A stretch of 64,000 nucleotides of DNA, taken from positions 62,001 to 126,000 of the forward strand of contig DASTTY010000044.1 of assembly GCA_035759925.1 (NCBI GenBank), in the 5' to 3' direction. Made by a program: the position numbers and the translations under genes. The notes below the pieces were generated by a model. That model was not told the DNA's origin. It worked only from the letters and a program-made list of their open reading frames with translations, and did no database searches. Positions within the stretch are counted from its first letter, which is position 1. Each line of letters begins with the position of its first letter. The DNA comes from RHKX01 sp035759925. GTDB taxonomy: Bacteria; Actinomycetota; Thermoleophilia; Solirubrobacterales; 70-9. Below are positions 16,703 through 25,036 of the stretch, piece after piece.

Positions 16703-17224
16703 ATGAGCGACAACGACACCCATGAGCTGATCACCGACCAGGCCGGTCGCGAGGCATCGGGCGCCCACCCCTACGGCCGCTACCTGGAAGAGTTCGACGT
16801 CGGCGCCGTCTACAGGCACTGGCCCGCGAAGACGGTCACCGAGTCCGACGACCACCTCTTCTGCCTGATCACGATGAACCACCACCCGCTGCACCTCAAC
16901 GACGTCTACGCCGGCGAGTCGCAGCAGGGCAGGAACGTCGTCGTCGGCCCGCTCGTCTACTCGCTGGCGCTCGGGATGTCGGTCAGCGACGTCTCCGGCA
17001 AGGCGATCGCCAACCTCGCGACCGAGGAGCTCAGCCACCCGAACCCGGTCTTCCACGGCGACACTCTGTATTGCGAGTCCGAGGTGCTCGAGGTCCGGCC
17101 CTCGCAGTCGAAGCCCGACCGCGGCATCGTCAAGGTCCACACCAGGGTCTACAAGCAGGACAACACGCTCGTCGCCGAGTTCAAGCGCACCGTTCTCGTT
17201 CCCCGCAAGGATCCGGCGGAGTAG
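16703..17224 (+). CDS. mch: MaoC-family hydratase, probable mesaconyl-CoA hydratase
   Basis: 173 aa, ATG preceded by GAGGAG. A single MaoC/hotdog hydratase domain is indicated by FDVGAVYRHWPAKTVTE, then DDHLFCLITMNHHPLHLND, which is the hydratase-2 segment with its Asp/His pair, and VVGPLVYSLALGMS. This variant is typical of mesaconyl-CoA hydratase, which turns mesaconyl-CoA (C1) into beta-methylmalyl-CoA. It follows mcd and the SCP-2-like gene in the same direction, fitting consecutive steps of the ethylmalonyl-CoA pathway. Characterised proteobacterial enzymes are double-domain and longer, so this would act as a homo-oligomer. Confidence 0.75.
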   Translation: MSDNDTHELITDQAGREASGAHPYGRYLEEFDVGAVYRHWPAKTVTESDDHLFCLITMNHHPLHLNDVYAGESQQGRNVVVGPLVYSLALGMSVSDVSGKAIANLATEELSHPNPVFHGDTLYCESEVLEVRPSQSKPDRGIVKVHTRVYKQDNTLVAEFKRTVLVPRKDPAE

Positions 17225-17238
17225 GGGTCCCGCCGCCG

Positions 17239-17895
17239 GTGGCCGACCCCTACGCGACCCGGCGTCCCGATCTCAGCGACCGCCCCGAGGGTCCGCCGCC
17301 CTGGGCCGAGGACGTCGCCCGTCGCGGCGGCGCGCCGATCGGCCCCGGCGGCGATCTCGACACTGGATGCGCGTTCGCCGTCGTCGCCTGCCGGGGTATC
17401 GGCACGCTGGCGCCGCTCGCTCGGGTGGAGCCGCCGCTCGCAGTCCTGCTCTGGCTCGAGCACGTCGCCGACCCGCGGGACGGTGAGGCGGCGAACACGC
17501 TCCTCGCCGCGCTCACCGGGCTCGGCCGGCCGCTCCTCGCGATCAAGCAGGGCCTCGTCGGCGGCCCGCCCGACCGCCCCGGCTGCGCCGAGGTCGTCCC
17601 GGAGCTGATCGTCGCGGCGCTCGACGGGCTCGACCGCATCGCCTGGGAGCGCGATCCCGACTTCGGTTACGAGGTCCCGGCCGCGGTCCCCGGCCTGCCC
17701 GAGCCCGACGCACGGATCCTCGAGCCGCGGCTGCTCTACGCCGACAACGATCGCGTCTACGAGCACGCCGGCCTCGTCGCCGACAAGCAGCGCGAGCGCC
17801 ACGCGATCGCAGCGGCAGTGGCGGGCCTCGATCCGCGCGTGGCGGCCGCCTCCGGCTGGCCGCCGGTCCCGACCGGCGGCGAGTGGGGCGGCTGA
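17239..17895 (+). CDS. Unassigned protein resembling a PEP carboxykinase C-terminal segment
   Basis: 218 aa from GTG 17239. The C-terminal third (DFGYEVPAAVPGLPE, then ILEPRLLYAD) recalls the C-terminal region of ATP-type phosphoenolpyruvate carboxykinases, but the kinase P-loop and metal sites of that roughly 530-residue family are absent. The middle is hydrophobic (AVLLWLEHVA, LLAALTGLGRPLL). The gene starts 14 bases after mch and is followed 3 bases later by the SRPBCC gene, so it belongs to an operon. It may be a shortened relative with a new role, or the resemblance may be spurious. Function is unknown. Confidence 0.5.
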   Translation: MADPYATRRPDLSDRPEGPPPWAEDVARRGGAPIGPGGDLDTGCAFAVVACRGIGTLAPLARVEPPLAVLLWLEHVADPRDGEAANTLLAALTGLGRPLLAIKQGLVGGPPDRPGCAEVVPELIVAALDGLDRIAWERDPDFGYEVPAAVPGLPEPDARILEPRLLYADNDRVYEHAGLVADKQRERHAIAAAVAGLDPRVAAASGWPPVPTGGEWGG

Positions 17896-17898
17896 GCG

Positions 17899-18381
17899 AT
17901 GCACGAGGTCGAGCAGAGCAGCGAGCTGGCGGTCGCGGCGGACACGCTCTGGGAGGAGGTCGGGACGCTCGCCGGCGTCAACCGCGAGCTCGGACCATGG
18001 CTGCGGATGACGGCCTCGCGCGACCTCCGCGACGCGACGCTCGCCGATCTGACCCCGGGCCGGCCCGCCGGCCGCGCATGGTTGCTGCTCGGCGGCCTGA
18101 TCCCGGTCGACTACGACGACCTCTGCATCGAGTCGGTCGGTGAGCGCAGCTTCCACGAGCGGTCGCGGATGCTGACGATGGATCCGTGGCGGCACGAGCG
18201 GACGATCGAGGAGCTCGGCCCGCGGGCGTGCAGGATCACCGATCGCCTCCGGTTCAGCCTTCGCCCGCTGCCGGCACGGGTGCCGGGCGCCGACCGGCTC
18301 GCGGCAACGATCGTCGCGGCGCTCTTCCGGCATCGCCACCGCCGGCTTGCGAAGCTGTACGGCCAACCGAGCCAGCGATGA
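17899..18381 (+). CDS. SRPBCC-fold (polyketide cyclase/START-like) protein
   Basis: 160 aa. The N-terminal HEVEQSSELAVAADTLWEEV is the usual first strand and helix of SRPBCC proteins (ligand-binding START-like fold), and the alternating strands EERTIEELGPRACRITDRL fit the later sheet. No catalytic signature is seen. It begins 3 bases after the upstream stop, indicating translational coupling. The ligand is unknown; a lipid or acyl-chain ligand would fit the neighbourhood. Confidence 0.6.
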   Translation: MHEVEQSSELAVAADTLWEEVGTLAGVNRELGPWLRMTASRDLRDATLADLTPGRPAGRAWLLLGGLIPVDYDDLCIESVGERSFHERSRMLTMDPWRHERTIEELGPRACRITDRLRFSLRPLPARVPGADRLAATIVAALFRHRHRRLAKLYGQPSQR

Positions 18382-18394
18382 GGAGAGTGCACGA

Positions 18395-19462
18395 ATGAGC
18401 GAGACCCCTGAGACCCTCGACGCGCTGATCCGCGTCCCCGCGCCGTCCGGCTACGAGACACCCGCCGCCGAGGTCTGGCGCGAGGCCGCGTCGTTCGGCG
18501 AGGTCGCCGCGGACGTGCTCGGCTCGTCGACCGTGTCGGTAGGCGTCGCCGACGACCGGCCGACCGTCGCGATCGTCGGACACATCGACGAGATCGGCCT
18601 GTTCGTGAGCCACGTCGACGACGAGGGCTTCGTCTGGTTCGGCCCGATCGGCGGCTGGGACCCGCAGAACCTCGTCGGCCAGCGCGTCATGGTCCGCGGC
18701 TCGGGATCAGCGGGAGGGGGCGAGGTCTCCGGGGTGATCGGCAAGAAGCCGATCCACCTCCTCGAGCCGGACGACCGCAAGAAGCCGGCCGAGATCAAGT
18801 CGATGCACATCGACATCGGCGCCAAGGACAAGGACGACGCGTTGAAGCTAGTCAGCGTCGGTGACCCCGCAGTCCTCGCCGCCGAGCCCCTGAACCTCCC
18901 GAACGGGAGGCTCGTCTCGCGCTCGCTCGACAACCGCCTCGGCTCCTACGTCGCCCTCGAGGTCGCCCGCCGGATCAGCGCCGGCGACGACGTCCCGGTC
19001 GGCGTCGTCGGCTGTGCCGTCTCGCAGGAGGAGATCGGCCTGTTCGGATCGGCGGCCACCGGGTTCTCGCTCAATCCCGAGGTCGGGATCGCCGTCGACG
19101 TCACCCACGCCACCGATGCGCCGGGGATCTCGAAGCAGGAGAACGGCGACCACGCACTCGGCTCCGGGCCCGTGATCGGCCGCGGTTCGACGCTGAGCCC
19201 GAAGGTCTCCGCCCTCCTTCGTGAAACGGCCGAGGCCGAGGGGATCGACTTCACGCTCGAGGCCTCGGGCCGCTCCACCGGCACCGACGCCGACTCGCTC
19301 CAGGTCGCCCGCGGGGGCATCGCCGCCGGCCTCGTCTCGATCCCGCTCCGCTACATGCACTCGACGGTCGAGATGATCTCGCTCGACGACGTCGAGGGCG
19401 CGATCAGCCTGATCGAGGCGTTCATCCGCCGTCTCGACCCCGAGGAGTCGTTCCTGCGGTAG
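18395..19462 (+). CDS. M42-family metallo-aminopeptidase
   Basis: 355 aa from ATG 18395, with AGGAGA eight bases upstream. M42 peptidase features: VGHIDEIGLFV (first metal His-x-Asp), LDNRLGSYVALE (bridging Asp), CAVSQEEIGLFGS (catalytic and metal Glu pair), IAVDVTHATD and a final STVEMIS with the metal His region YMHSTVE. These enzymes form large tetrahedral cytoplasmic aminopeptidases that finish peptide degradation. It overlaps no neighbour but follows the SRPBCC gene by 13 bases. Co-occurrence with ClpS downstream may be coincidental. Confidence 0.88.
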   Translation: MSETPETLDALIRVPAPSGYETPAAEVWREAASFGEVAADVLGSSTVSVGVADDRPTVAIVGHIDEIGLFVSHVDDEGFVWFGPIGGWDPQNLVGQRVMVRGSGSAGGGEVSGVIGKKPIHLLEPDDRKKPAEIKSMHIDIGAKDKDDALKLVSVGDPAVLAAEPLNLPNGRLVSRSLDNRLGSYVALEVARRISAGDDVPVGVVGCAVSQEEIGLFGSAATGFSLNPEVGIAVDVTHATDAPGISKQENGDHALGSGPVIGRGSTLSPKVSALLRETAEAEGIDFTLEASGRSTGTDADSLQVARGGIAAGLVSIPLRYMHSTVEMISLDDVEGAISLIEAFIRRLDPEESFLR

Positions 19463-19468
19463 GGCGGC

Positions 19469-20038
19469 TCAGTGCGCCTCGTCCGCGGCGTGCGCGGGCG
19501 GGCGGGACTCCTCGGCCAGCGAGGTGATCTCGAGCGGGCCGCGGGCGGCGTCCTCGAGGACCTCGGTCGCCTCGTTCGAGGAGCGGGCATAGAGCTCGAC
19601 GAGGAGGTGGATCACGATCCGCTCCTCGTCGTGCTTGTGGAAGCGGACGTGGGTGAAGAACTCGCGGGTGCCGGCGTCACCGAAGGCGCCGTAGGTGAGG
19701 CTGTCGGCCGCCTCGGGGCCCGAGCAGACCTCGACCAGGTCCTGATCGACGGTGACCGTGCAGGAGGCGACCCAGGGGGTGCCGGCGACGAGCCGCTCCC
19801 AGCGGTCCTCGATCGGCACCACCTTGCCCTCCTCGACGGCGAGATGGGGCTGGTCGTGCATGCAGTCGAGGCACTGGACGACCGACTCCTGGACCTCGTC
19901 GATCCGCTCGGCGGGCTCGCCCGTCTCGGGATCGATCCGAAGGATCGCGTCGTAATGCACCTGCGCCTCGAGGCGCTGCGACCAGCAGCGGTAGCAACGC
20001 AGCCAGGCGCTTCGATCCGTGTTCAGCTCTTCAGCCAT
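19469..20038 (-). CDS. Hypothetical protein with zinc-ribbon-like cysteine pairs
   Basis: 189 aa. Two CxxC knuckles, CYRC and CLDC, about 40 residues apart could bind one zinc. The remainder is acidic and rich in His (HVRFHKHDEERIVIHL), with no recognised domain. It converges on the M42 peptidase gene with 6 bases between. Function unknown; the metal site is an inference from the cysteine pattern. Confidence 0.6.
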   Translation of the reverse strand: MAEELNTDRSAWLRCYRCWSQRLEAQVHYDAILRIDPETGEPAERIDEVQESVVQCLDCMHDQPHLAVEEGKVVPIEDRWERLVAGTPWVASCTVTVDQDLVEVCSGPEAADSLTYGAFGDAGTREFFTHVRFHKHDEERIVIHLLVELYARSSNEATEVLEDAARGPLEITSLAEESRPPAHAADEAH

Positions 20039-20096
20039 GCCTGCACTGTCAATTGTGGCGCTTCCGGCAAGCCGGCGTGGCCGCAGCGGGATCCTG

Positions 20097-20654
20097 TCAG
20101 GAGAGTTGCGAGGGCTCGTCGCGAAGCAGCGAGTACATGGCGGTGTCCCGGCGCTCGCCTTTGATGCGCTGCCAGGACCGCAGCACGCCCTCGTAGGTGA
20201 ACCCGGCGCGCTCGGCGACCGCGCAGGATGCTCGGTTGCCGGGCTCGGCGGTGATCCCGATCCGGTCGACGGGGAGGCTCGCGAAGGCCCAGCCCGCGAG
20301 GATCCGGACGGATCGCGTGGCGACGCCGCGACCGCGCGCCGCGGGGGCGAGCCAGTAGCCGACCTCGCAGCGGCGCTCGTCGCGCTCGAGCCGCACGATC
20401 CCGGCCGCGCCGAAAAGCTCGTCGGAGCCGGCGTCGACGACGATCAGATGGAGCTCCTCGCGCGGCCCCGAATGCCACCCCGCGATCCACTCGCGCATCG
20501 CCTCGGCGCTGTTGTCATCGGGAACGCGGGTCCAGCGCAGGATCTCGGGATCGAGCGAGGCGGCCGCTACCCGCTCGAGGTCGGAGTCGGCATGGAGCCG
20601 CAGGCGGACGACTCCGTCGTCGATCCCGCCGATCGGGAACTCGAGCGCCGTCAC
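20097..20654 (-). CDS. GNAT acetyltransferase, RimJ/RimL type
   Basis: 185 aa. The acetyl-CoA binding loop GYWLAPAARGRGVATR (V/I-x-x-x-x-RGxG pattern), RIGITAEPGNRASCAVAERAGF and EGVLRSW are characteristic of N-acetyltransferases of the RimJ/RimL or aminoglycoside-like GNAT group. Substrate may be a protein N-terminus, amino acid or small amine. It is transcribed in the same direction as the hypothetical gene downstream, and 26 bases separate it from the ecm stop upstream, so it could be read through from ecm. Confidence 0.85.
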   Translation of the reverse strand: MTALEFPIGGIDDGVVRLRLHADSDLERVAAASLDPEILRWTRVPDDNSAEAMREWIAGWHSGPREELHLIVVDAGSDELFGAAGIVRLERDERRCEVGYWLAPAARGRGVATRSVRILAGWAFASLPVDRIGITAEPGNRASCAVAERAGFTYEGVLRSWQRIKGERRDTAMYSLLRDEPSQLS

Positions 20655-20680
20655 CGACCGGCTCGGTCGTCGCTCATCTA

Positions 20681-22681
20681 CTAGGCCGGCTGCGAGGCGG
20701 TCGCTCGTGCGGCGACGAGCTCGGCGATGTCGCCCATGATCCGGTTCAGGTCGAAGTCCTTGGGCGTGTAGACGCGCTCGATGCCGGCTTCGGCGAGCTT
20801 CGCGGCGTCGGCGGGCGGGATGATCCCGCCGACGACGACGGGAGCGTCGACGCCGGCCTCGCGGAGCAGCTCGACGACGCGGGGGACGAGCTCGCGATGG
20901 GAGCCGGAGAGGATCGAGAGTCCGATCACGTCGACGTCCTCCTGGACCGCCGAGGCGGCGATCTCCTCGGGGGTCAGGCGGATCCCCTGGTAGATGACCT
21001 CCATGCCGACGTCGCGGGCGCGGACCGCGATCTGCTCAGCGCCGTTGGAGTGACCGTCGAGCCCCGGCTTGGCGACGAGGATCCGGATCCGGTGGCCGAT
21101 CGAGTCGCTGACGGCGCTGACGCGATCGCGGGCGTCGGCGAGCAGCTCGGCGTTGCCGCCGGCGGCGGAGCCGTCGAGCCCGGTCGGCCCGCGATAGGGG
21201 CCGAAGACCTCGCGCAGCGTCTCCGACCACTCGCCGGTGGTCACGCCGGCGCGGGCGGCGTCGATCGTGGCCGGCATCAGGTTCGCCGAGCCGTCGCGGG
21301 CAGCCTCGGCGAGCGCCGCGAGGGCCCGCTCGACGGCACCGCCGTCGCGTTCTGCCTTCCACTGCTCGAGCGCCTCGATCCGCTCCCGCTCGACCTCCGG
21401 GTCGGGTGTGAGGATGCCGCCGTCCTCGCCGACGGTCAGCGGCGAGTCCTCGGTCTCCGTGAAGCAGTTCTGGCCGATCACCTTGAGATCGCCGGCCTCG
21501 ATCCGGGCGAGCCGGTCGCGGTGCGACTCGACCAGGCGCGCCTTCATGTAGGCGACGCCCTCGCCGGTCGTCGCGCCGCCGTGCTCGGCGACGATCGCCA
21601 TCTCGGCCCGGGCGCCCTCGATCAGCTCGTCGACGAGGCCCTCCATGACCTTCGATCCCTCGAAGATGTCGGGGTAGTCGAGCAGGTCGGTCTCGTTGGC
21701 GAGGATCTGCTGGATCCGCAGGCTCCACTGCTGGTCCCAGGGGCGGGGGAGGCCGAGCGCCTCGTTCCAGGCGGGGAGCTGGATCGCGCGGGCGCGGGCG
21801 TCGCGGCCGAGCGTCACGGCGAGCGCCTCGAGGACGATCCGCGGCACGTTGTTCTCCGGCTGCGCCTCGGTCAGCCCCAGCGAGTTGACCTGGACCCCAT
21901 AGCGCATCCGCAGGAAGCGGGGCTCGGTCACGCCGTAGCGCTCGCGGCCGAGCTGCTCCCACAGGTGGCCCATCGCGCGGAGCTTCGCGTGCTCCTCGAT
22001 GAAGCGGACGCCGGCGTTGACGAAGAAGCTGATCCGCCCGAAGACCTTCGGGAAGTCCTCGGCGGAGACCTGGCCGCGCTCGCGGACCGAGTCGAGGACC
22101 GCGATCGCGTTGCTGATCGCGTATGCGATCTCCTGGACCGGCGTCGCTCCCGCCTCCTGGAGGTGGTAGGAGCAGATGTTGATCGGGTTCCAGCTCGGGA
22201 TCTCGTTGACCGTGAACGCGACCATGTCGGCGATCAGCCGCATCGACGGCTCCGGCGGGAACGCGTAGGTGCCCCGCGAGAGGTACTCCTTGATGATGTC
22301 GTTCTGGGTCGTGCCCTTGAGCGCCTCGCGCGGGACGCCCTGCTCGTCGGCGACCGCGACGTAGAGGCCGAGCAGCCAGGCCGCCGTCGCGTTGATCGTC
22401 ATCGACGTGTTCATCTCGCCGAGCGGGATGCCGTCGAGGAGCGTCTCCATGTCGCCGCGATGGGCGATCGAGACGCCGACCTTGCCGACCTCGCCGCGGG
22501 CGAGCACCGCGTCGGGGTCGTAGCCGGTCTGGGTCGGCAGGTCGAATGCGATCGAGAGGCCGGTCTGGCCCTTGGCGAGGTTGCGCCGGTAGAGCTCGTT
22601 CGAGCGGCGGGCGTCGGAGTGGCCGGCGTAGGTGCGCATCACCCAGGGGCGATCGCGCTCGGGCAGGCGGTGCTCGCTCAT
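20681..22681 (-). CDS. ecm: Ethylmalonyl-CoA mutase (B12-dependent)
   Basis: 666 aa, single-chain form with a mutase barrel (about 1-500) and a C-terminal cobalamin domain (about 530-660) carrying LDGHSNG, the DxHxxG lower-ligand motif. The N-terminus RPWVMRTYAGHSDA followed by AKGQTGLSIAFDLPTQTGYD and RGEVGKVGV matches the ethylmalonyl-CoA mutase subgroup rather than methylmalonyl-CoA mutase, whose equivalent reads more like TIRQYAGF. It converts (2R)-ethylmalonyl-CoA to methylsuccinyl-CoA, the substrate for Mcd. A TAGAAT box lies 6 bases upstream of the ATG, so the mRNA is probably leaderless. Subgroup assignment is strengthened by Ccr at 30129. Confidence 0.88.
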   Translation of the reverse strand: MSEHRLPERDRPWVMRTYAGHSDARRSNELYRRNLAKGQTGLSIAFDLPTQTGYDPDAVLARGEVGKVGVSIAHRGDMETLLDGIPLGEMNTSMTINATAAWLLGLYVAVADEQGVPREALKGTTQNDIIKEYLSRGTYAFPPEPSMRLIADMVAFTVNEIPSWNPINICSYHLQEAGATPVQEIAYAISNAIAVLDSVRERGQVSAEDFPKVFGRISFFVNAGVRFIEEHAKLRAMGHLWEQLGRERYGVTEPRFLRMRYGVQVNSLGLTEAQPENNVPRIVLEALAVTLGRDARARAIQLPAWNEALGLPRPWDQQWSLRIQQILANETDLLDYPDIFEGSKVMEGLVDELIEGARAEMAIVAEHGGATTGEGVAYMKARLVESHRDRLARIEAGDLKVIGQNCFTETEDSPLTVGEDGGILTPDPEVERERIEALEQWKAERDGGAVERALAALAEAARDGSANLMPATIDAARAGVTTGEWSETLREVFGPYRGPTGLDGSAAGGNAELLADARDRVSAVSDSIGHRIRILVAKPGLDGHSNGAEQIAVRARDVGMEVIYQGIRLTPEEIAASAVQEDVDVIGLSILSGSHRELVPRVVELLREAGVDAPVVVGGIIPPADAAKLAEAGIERVYTPKDFDLNRIMGDIAELVAARATASQPA

Positions 22682-22687
22682 ACGCCG

Positions 22688-22693
22688 ATTCTA
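22688..22693 (-). promoter_or_regulatory. Candidate -10 box for leaderless ecm transcript
   Basis: On the minus strand TAGAAT ends 6 bases before the ATG at 22681; no Shine-Dalgarno sequence is visible between them. A second box for the divergent hydrolase lies 42 bp away. Confidence 0.5.
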
Positions 22694-22734
22694 GATGGAC
22701 CCTGCCGAACCAACGGCTGCGGCCCGCGCGCCCG

Positions 22735-22740
22735 TACGAT
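22735..22740 (+). promoter_or_regulatory. Candidate -10 box for leaderless MBL hydrolase transcript
   Basis: TACGAT lies 6 bases before the GTG start at 22747, with no Shine-Dalgarno sequence between. Confidence 0.45.
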
Positions 22741-22746
22741 CCCGCC

Positions 22747-23574
22747 GTGACAGCGGCGCGCCTGATCGACACCTGGCACCTCGGGCTCGACCGGGTGATC
22801 GGCGTCTGGGAGCGAGACGGCATCCTCGTCGACCCGGGCCCGGCCAGCACGATCGACCGGATCCTCGCCGAGCTCTCCGGCGGCCGCCCGCGCGCGCTCC
22901 TGCTCACCCACATCCACCTCGACCATGCCGGGGCGACGGGCACGCTGGTCGAGCGGTTTCCGGACCTGCCCGTCTACGTCCACGAGGCGGGCGCGCCGCA
23001 TCTCGCCGACCCGGCGCGGCTTTTGCGCAGCGCCGCCAGGCTCTACGGCGAGCGGATGGACGAGCTCTGGGGGCCGGTGCTGGCGGTCCCCGAGCGCAAC
23101 CTGATCGCGCTCTCCGGCGGCGAGGTCGCCGAGGGCCTCGAGGTGCTGGCGACCCCGGGCCACGCCTCCCATCACGTCGTCTACCTCGATCCGGCCGAGG
23201 GAGATGCCTACGTCGGCGACGTCGGCGGGGTCCGGATCCCGCCCGGCGACACGGTCTGGCTGCCGACCCCGCCGCCGGACATCGACCTCGAGCTCTGGCG
23301 GGCGTCGATCGAGCTCGTCGCCGAGCGCGAGCCCGAGCGGCTGCTGCTCACCCACTACGGGTCGGTCGACGAGCCGCGCAGCCATCTCGCCGCCACCCTC
23401 GCCGAGCTCGAGCGGCTCGCGGCGAGCTCCCGCGACGCCGACCGCGAGGGCTTCCTCGCCGAGCTCGAGGGTCGGATCGATGCCGAGCCGGCCGAGCTTG
23501 CCGAGCGGACCCGCTCGGCGATGCCGCCGGAGCAGGTCTGGATGGGCCTCGAGCGCTACTGGCGGACCCGCTAG
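22747..23574 (+). CDS. Metallo-beta-lactamase-fold hydrolase
   Basis: 275 aa from GTG 22747. The dinuclear metal motif THIHLDHAG (HxHxDH), the later TPGHASHHV and GDVGG, and a terminal LLTHYG provide the usual metal ligands of the glyoxalase II/hydroxyacylglutathione hydrolase branch. The C-terminal helix-rich segment is short. Thioester or lactone hydrolysis is likely; the substrate is not visible. Divergent from ecm, so an acyl-CoA-derived thioester substrate is possible. Confidence 0.85.
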   Translation: MTAARLIDTWHLGLDRVIGVWERDGILVDPGPASTIDRILAELSGGRPRALLLTHIHLDHAGATGTLVERFPDLPVYVHEAGAPHLADPARLLRSAARLYGERMDELWGPVLAVPERNLIALSGGEVAEGLEVLATPGHASHHVVYLDPAEGDAYVGDVGGVRIPPGDTVWLPTPPPDIDLELWRASIELVAEREPERLLLTHYGSVDEPRSHLAATLAELERLAASSRDADREGFLAELEGRIDAEPAELAERTRSAMPPEQVWMGLERYWRTR

Positions 23575-23677
23575 TCGTCTCGGGCCGAGCGGAGACCGCG
23601 ACTCCGGCGCTCTCGCCGTGTTCGCAATGTTCGAGGCACCCGCTGACCGGGCGCCAACCGAGGTCCGCCGACCCGGC

Positions 23678-23683
23678 TACGCT
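23678..23683 (+). promoter_or_regulatory. Candidate -10 box for secreted Lys-rich protein gene
   Basis: TACGCT lies 8 bases before the ATG at 23692. Confidence 0.4.
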
Positions 23684-23691
23684 CATCACCG

Positions 23692-24357
23692 ATGACCAAG
23701 CGAATCGCACTGACAGTCACAGTTTTCGCCGCGCTCGCGCTCGCCGTGCCCGCCTTCGCCGGGATCACGGTCTACAGCAACGACTTCAAGTCCAAGGACG
23801 ACTATCGGTCGATCACCAAGCAGTCCGGCAAGAAGAAGAAGTGCAAGCGCCAGTGGCGTAAGAAGTCGGCGCTCGGCGTCACCGTCAAGGGCGGCAAGCA
23901 GAATTGCGCGCTGAAGACCCCCGTCGAGGGCGACTCGCCGCAGCCCGACTTGATCGTCCGCGCCGAAGCGAAGGTCACGGCGAAGACCGAGAAGGCGGCC
24001 CGCAAGGGGGCCTACGTCGGCGTCTCGGTCCGCTCCGGCCGTAAGGACGGCTACGTGTTCCGGGTCATCCCGAAGACCCGGAAGTGGGAGCTCGTCGAGA
24101 AGAAGGTCGTGCTCGAGAAGGGCAAGGACAAGGCCGTCAAGGGGATCAAGAAGCGGAACGCGCTCGAGATCCGCGCCAAGGGCGACACGATCGTCGGCAA
24201 GGTGAACGGGAAGTCGATGGTCTCCTACAAGGACCCGGCGCCCGAGGACGTCAAGAGCACCGGCACCGGCCTCGTCTACGGCATCAAGCAGAAGGTCAAG
24301 AAGAAGGAGGCGGTCGCCTTCTTCGACAAGCTCAAGGTCCAGGTCCCGAACCCCTGA
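23692..24357 (+). CDS. Secreted lysine-rich protein with laminin-G/DUF1080-like fold
   Basis: 221 aa. A clean Sec signal peptide (MTKRIALTV, hydrophobic core, cut near AFAG) precedes a very basic mature protein (KSGKKKKCKRQWRKK, KVKKKEAV). The pattern of strands, GAYVGVSVRSG, GYVFRVIP, ALEIRAKGDTIVGKVNGKSM and GTGLVYGIK, resembles concanavalin/DUF1080-type beta-sandwiches that bind glycans. Two cysteines may form a disulfide. The charge suggests binding to anionic wall polymers. No catalytic residues are apparent. Confidence 0.65.
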   Translation: MTKRIALTVTVFAALALAVPAFAGITVYSNDFKSKDDYRSITKQSGKKKKCKRQWRKKSALGVTVKGGKQNCALKTPVEGDSPQPDLIVRAEAKVTAKTEKAARKGAYVGVSVRSGRKDGYVFRVIPKTRKWELVEKKVVLEKGKDKAVKGIKKRNALEIRAKGDTIVGKVNGKSMVSYKDPAPEDVKSTGTGLVYGIKQKVKKKEAVAFFDKLKVQVPNP

Positions 24358-24392
24358 CGATCCTGACCGCCGTCGCTCCGCGCCAGATGATC

Positions 24393-24398
24393 TAGATT
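24393..24398 (+). promoter_or_regulatory. Candidate -10 box for clpS
   Basis: TAGATT lies 27 bases upstream of the clpS ATG, giving a short leader. The same hexamer precedes tRNA-His. Confidence 0.4.
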
Positions 24399-24425
24399 CA
24401 CGCGGAGCCGAGAACCGAGCCAGCG

Positions 24426-24713
24426 ATGACGACGGAGACGATCGAGCGACCACGCACGGCAGGCCCCGGATCGGGTCAGGGTGGTTGGCGCGTGATCGTC
24501 CGAAACGACGACCACAACACCTTCGAGCACGTCGCCGCGACGCTCGCAAGGGTCATTCCCGGCGTCAGCTACGACAACGGGATGGCGTTCGCGAACACGA
24601 TCCACAACACCGGTCAGGCGATCGTCTGGAGCGGCATGCGCGAGCCGGCCGAGCACTACTGGGAGCAGCTCGCGGCGGCGGGGTTGACGATGGCGCCGCT
24701 CGAGCAGCACTAG
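24426..24713 (+). CDS. clpS: ClpS, N-end rule adaptor of the ClpAP/ClpCP protease
   Basis: 95 aa, the normal length. The core WRVIVRNDDHNTFEHV contains the NDD-x-NT segment that contacts the N-terminal degron residue, and the rest follows the ClpS fold, although the usual central VHxxG is replaced by HNTG. It delivers proteins with destabilising N-terminal residues to Clp ATPases in the cytoplasm. The unstructured N-terminal 20 residues are Thr/Pro/Gly-rich as in the family. No clpA or clpC is adjacent. The gene is monocistronic, with a hairpin after it. Confidence 0.9.
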   Translation: MTTETIERPRTAGPGSGQGGWRVIVRNDDHNTFEHVAATLARVIPGVSYDNGMAFANTIHNTGQAIVWSGMREPAEHYWEQLAAAGLTMAPLEQH

Positions 24714-24742
24714 CCGGCCCACTCCGAGCGGTGCGGAACGAC

Positions 24743-24768
24743 GAAGGGCGCCCACGAGGCACCCTTTC
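24743..24768. terminator. Hairpin between clpS and a convergent small gene
   Basis: GAAGGGCGCC at 24743-24752 is largely complementary to GGCACCCTTTC ending at 24768, and could stop transcription from both sides. Confidence 0.45.
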
Positions 24769-24788
24769 GAATCCGATCGCTGCACCGA

Positions 24789-24971
24789 TCAGAGCTGCAG
24801 GAGTCGTCCTCCAGCGCCCGGGGGCGAGCCACCGAGTGAGCCGGGGGCGCGCCGCGGCCGGCGGTTGCGGCGGTTGCGGCGGGCCTCGCGAATCGTCTGC
24901 GCGATGCCCTCCTGGCGCCGCTTCTCGGTCTCGGTGACGACCGGCGGGGCAATCAACGTCGAGCTGGTCAT
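24789..24971 (-). CDS. Small basic hypothetical protein
   Basis: 60 aa. A strong ribosome binding site (AAGGAGG, 6 bases before the ATG at 24971) argues that it is real. The middle is very basic (REARRNRRNRRPRRAP) and the C-terminus Gly/Pro-rich, suggesting nucleic-acid or membrane-phosphate binding, but nothing is recognised. It is divergent from the LysR gene at 25071, which may regulate it. Confidence 0.55.
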   Translation of the reverse strand: MTSSTLIAPPVVTETEKRRQEGIAQTIREARRNRRNRRPRRAPGSLGGSPPGAGGRLLQL

Positions 24972-25036
24972 GGCTGCCTCCTTGGTCGGTCGAAAGGTGA
25001 TGAGTCAAGGGTGGCGCAGGTTCGGGATTAGCGCAA

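Noticed and set aside
20681..22681. Methylmalonyl-CoA mutase
   Set aside because: The N-terminal motifs fit ethylmalonyl-CoA mutase better, and the other ethylmalonyl-CoA pathway genes are in the window.
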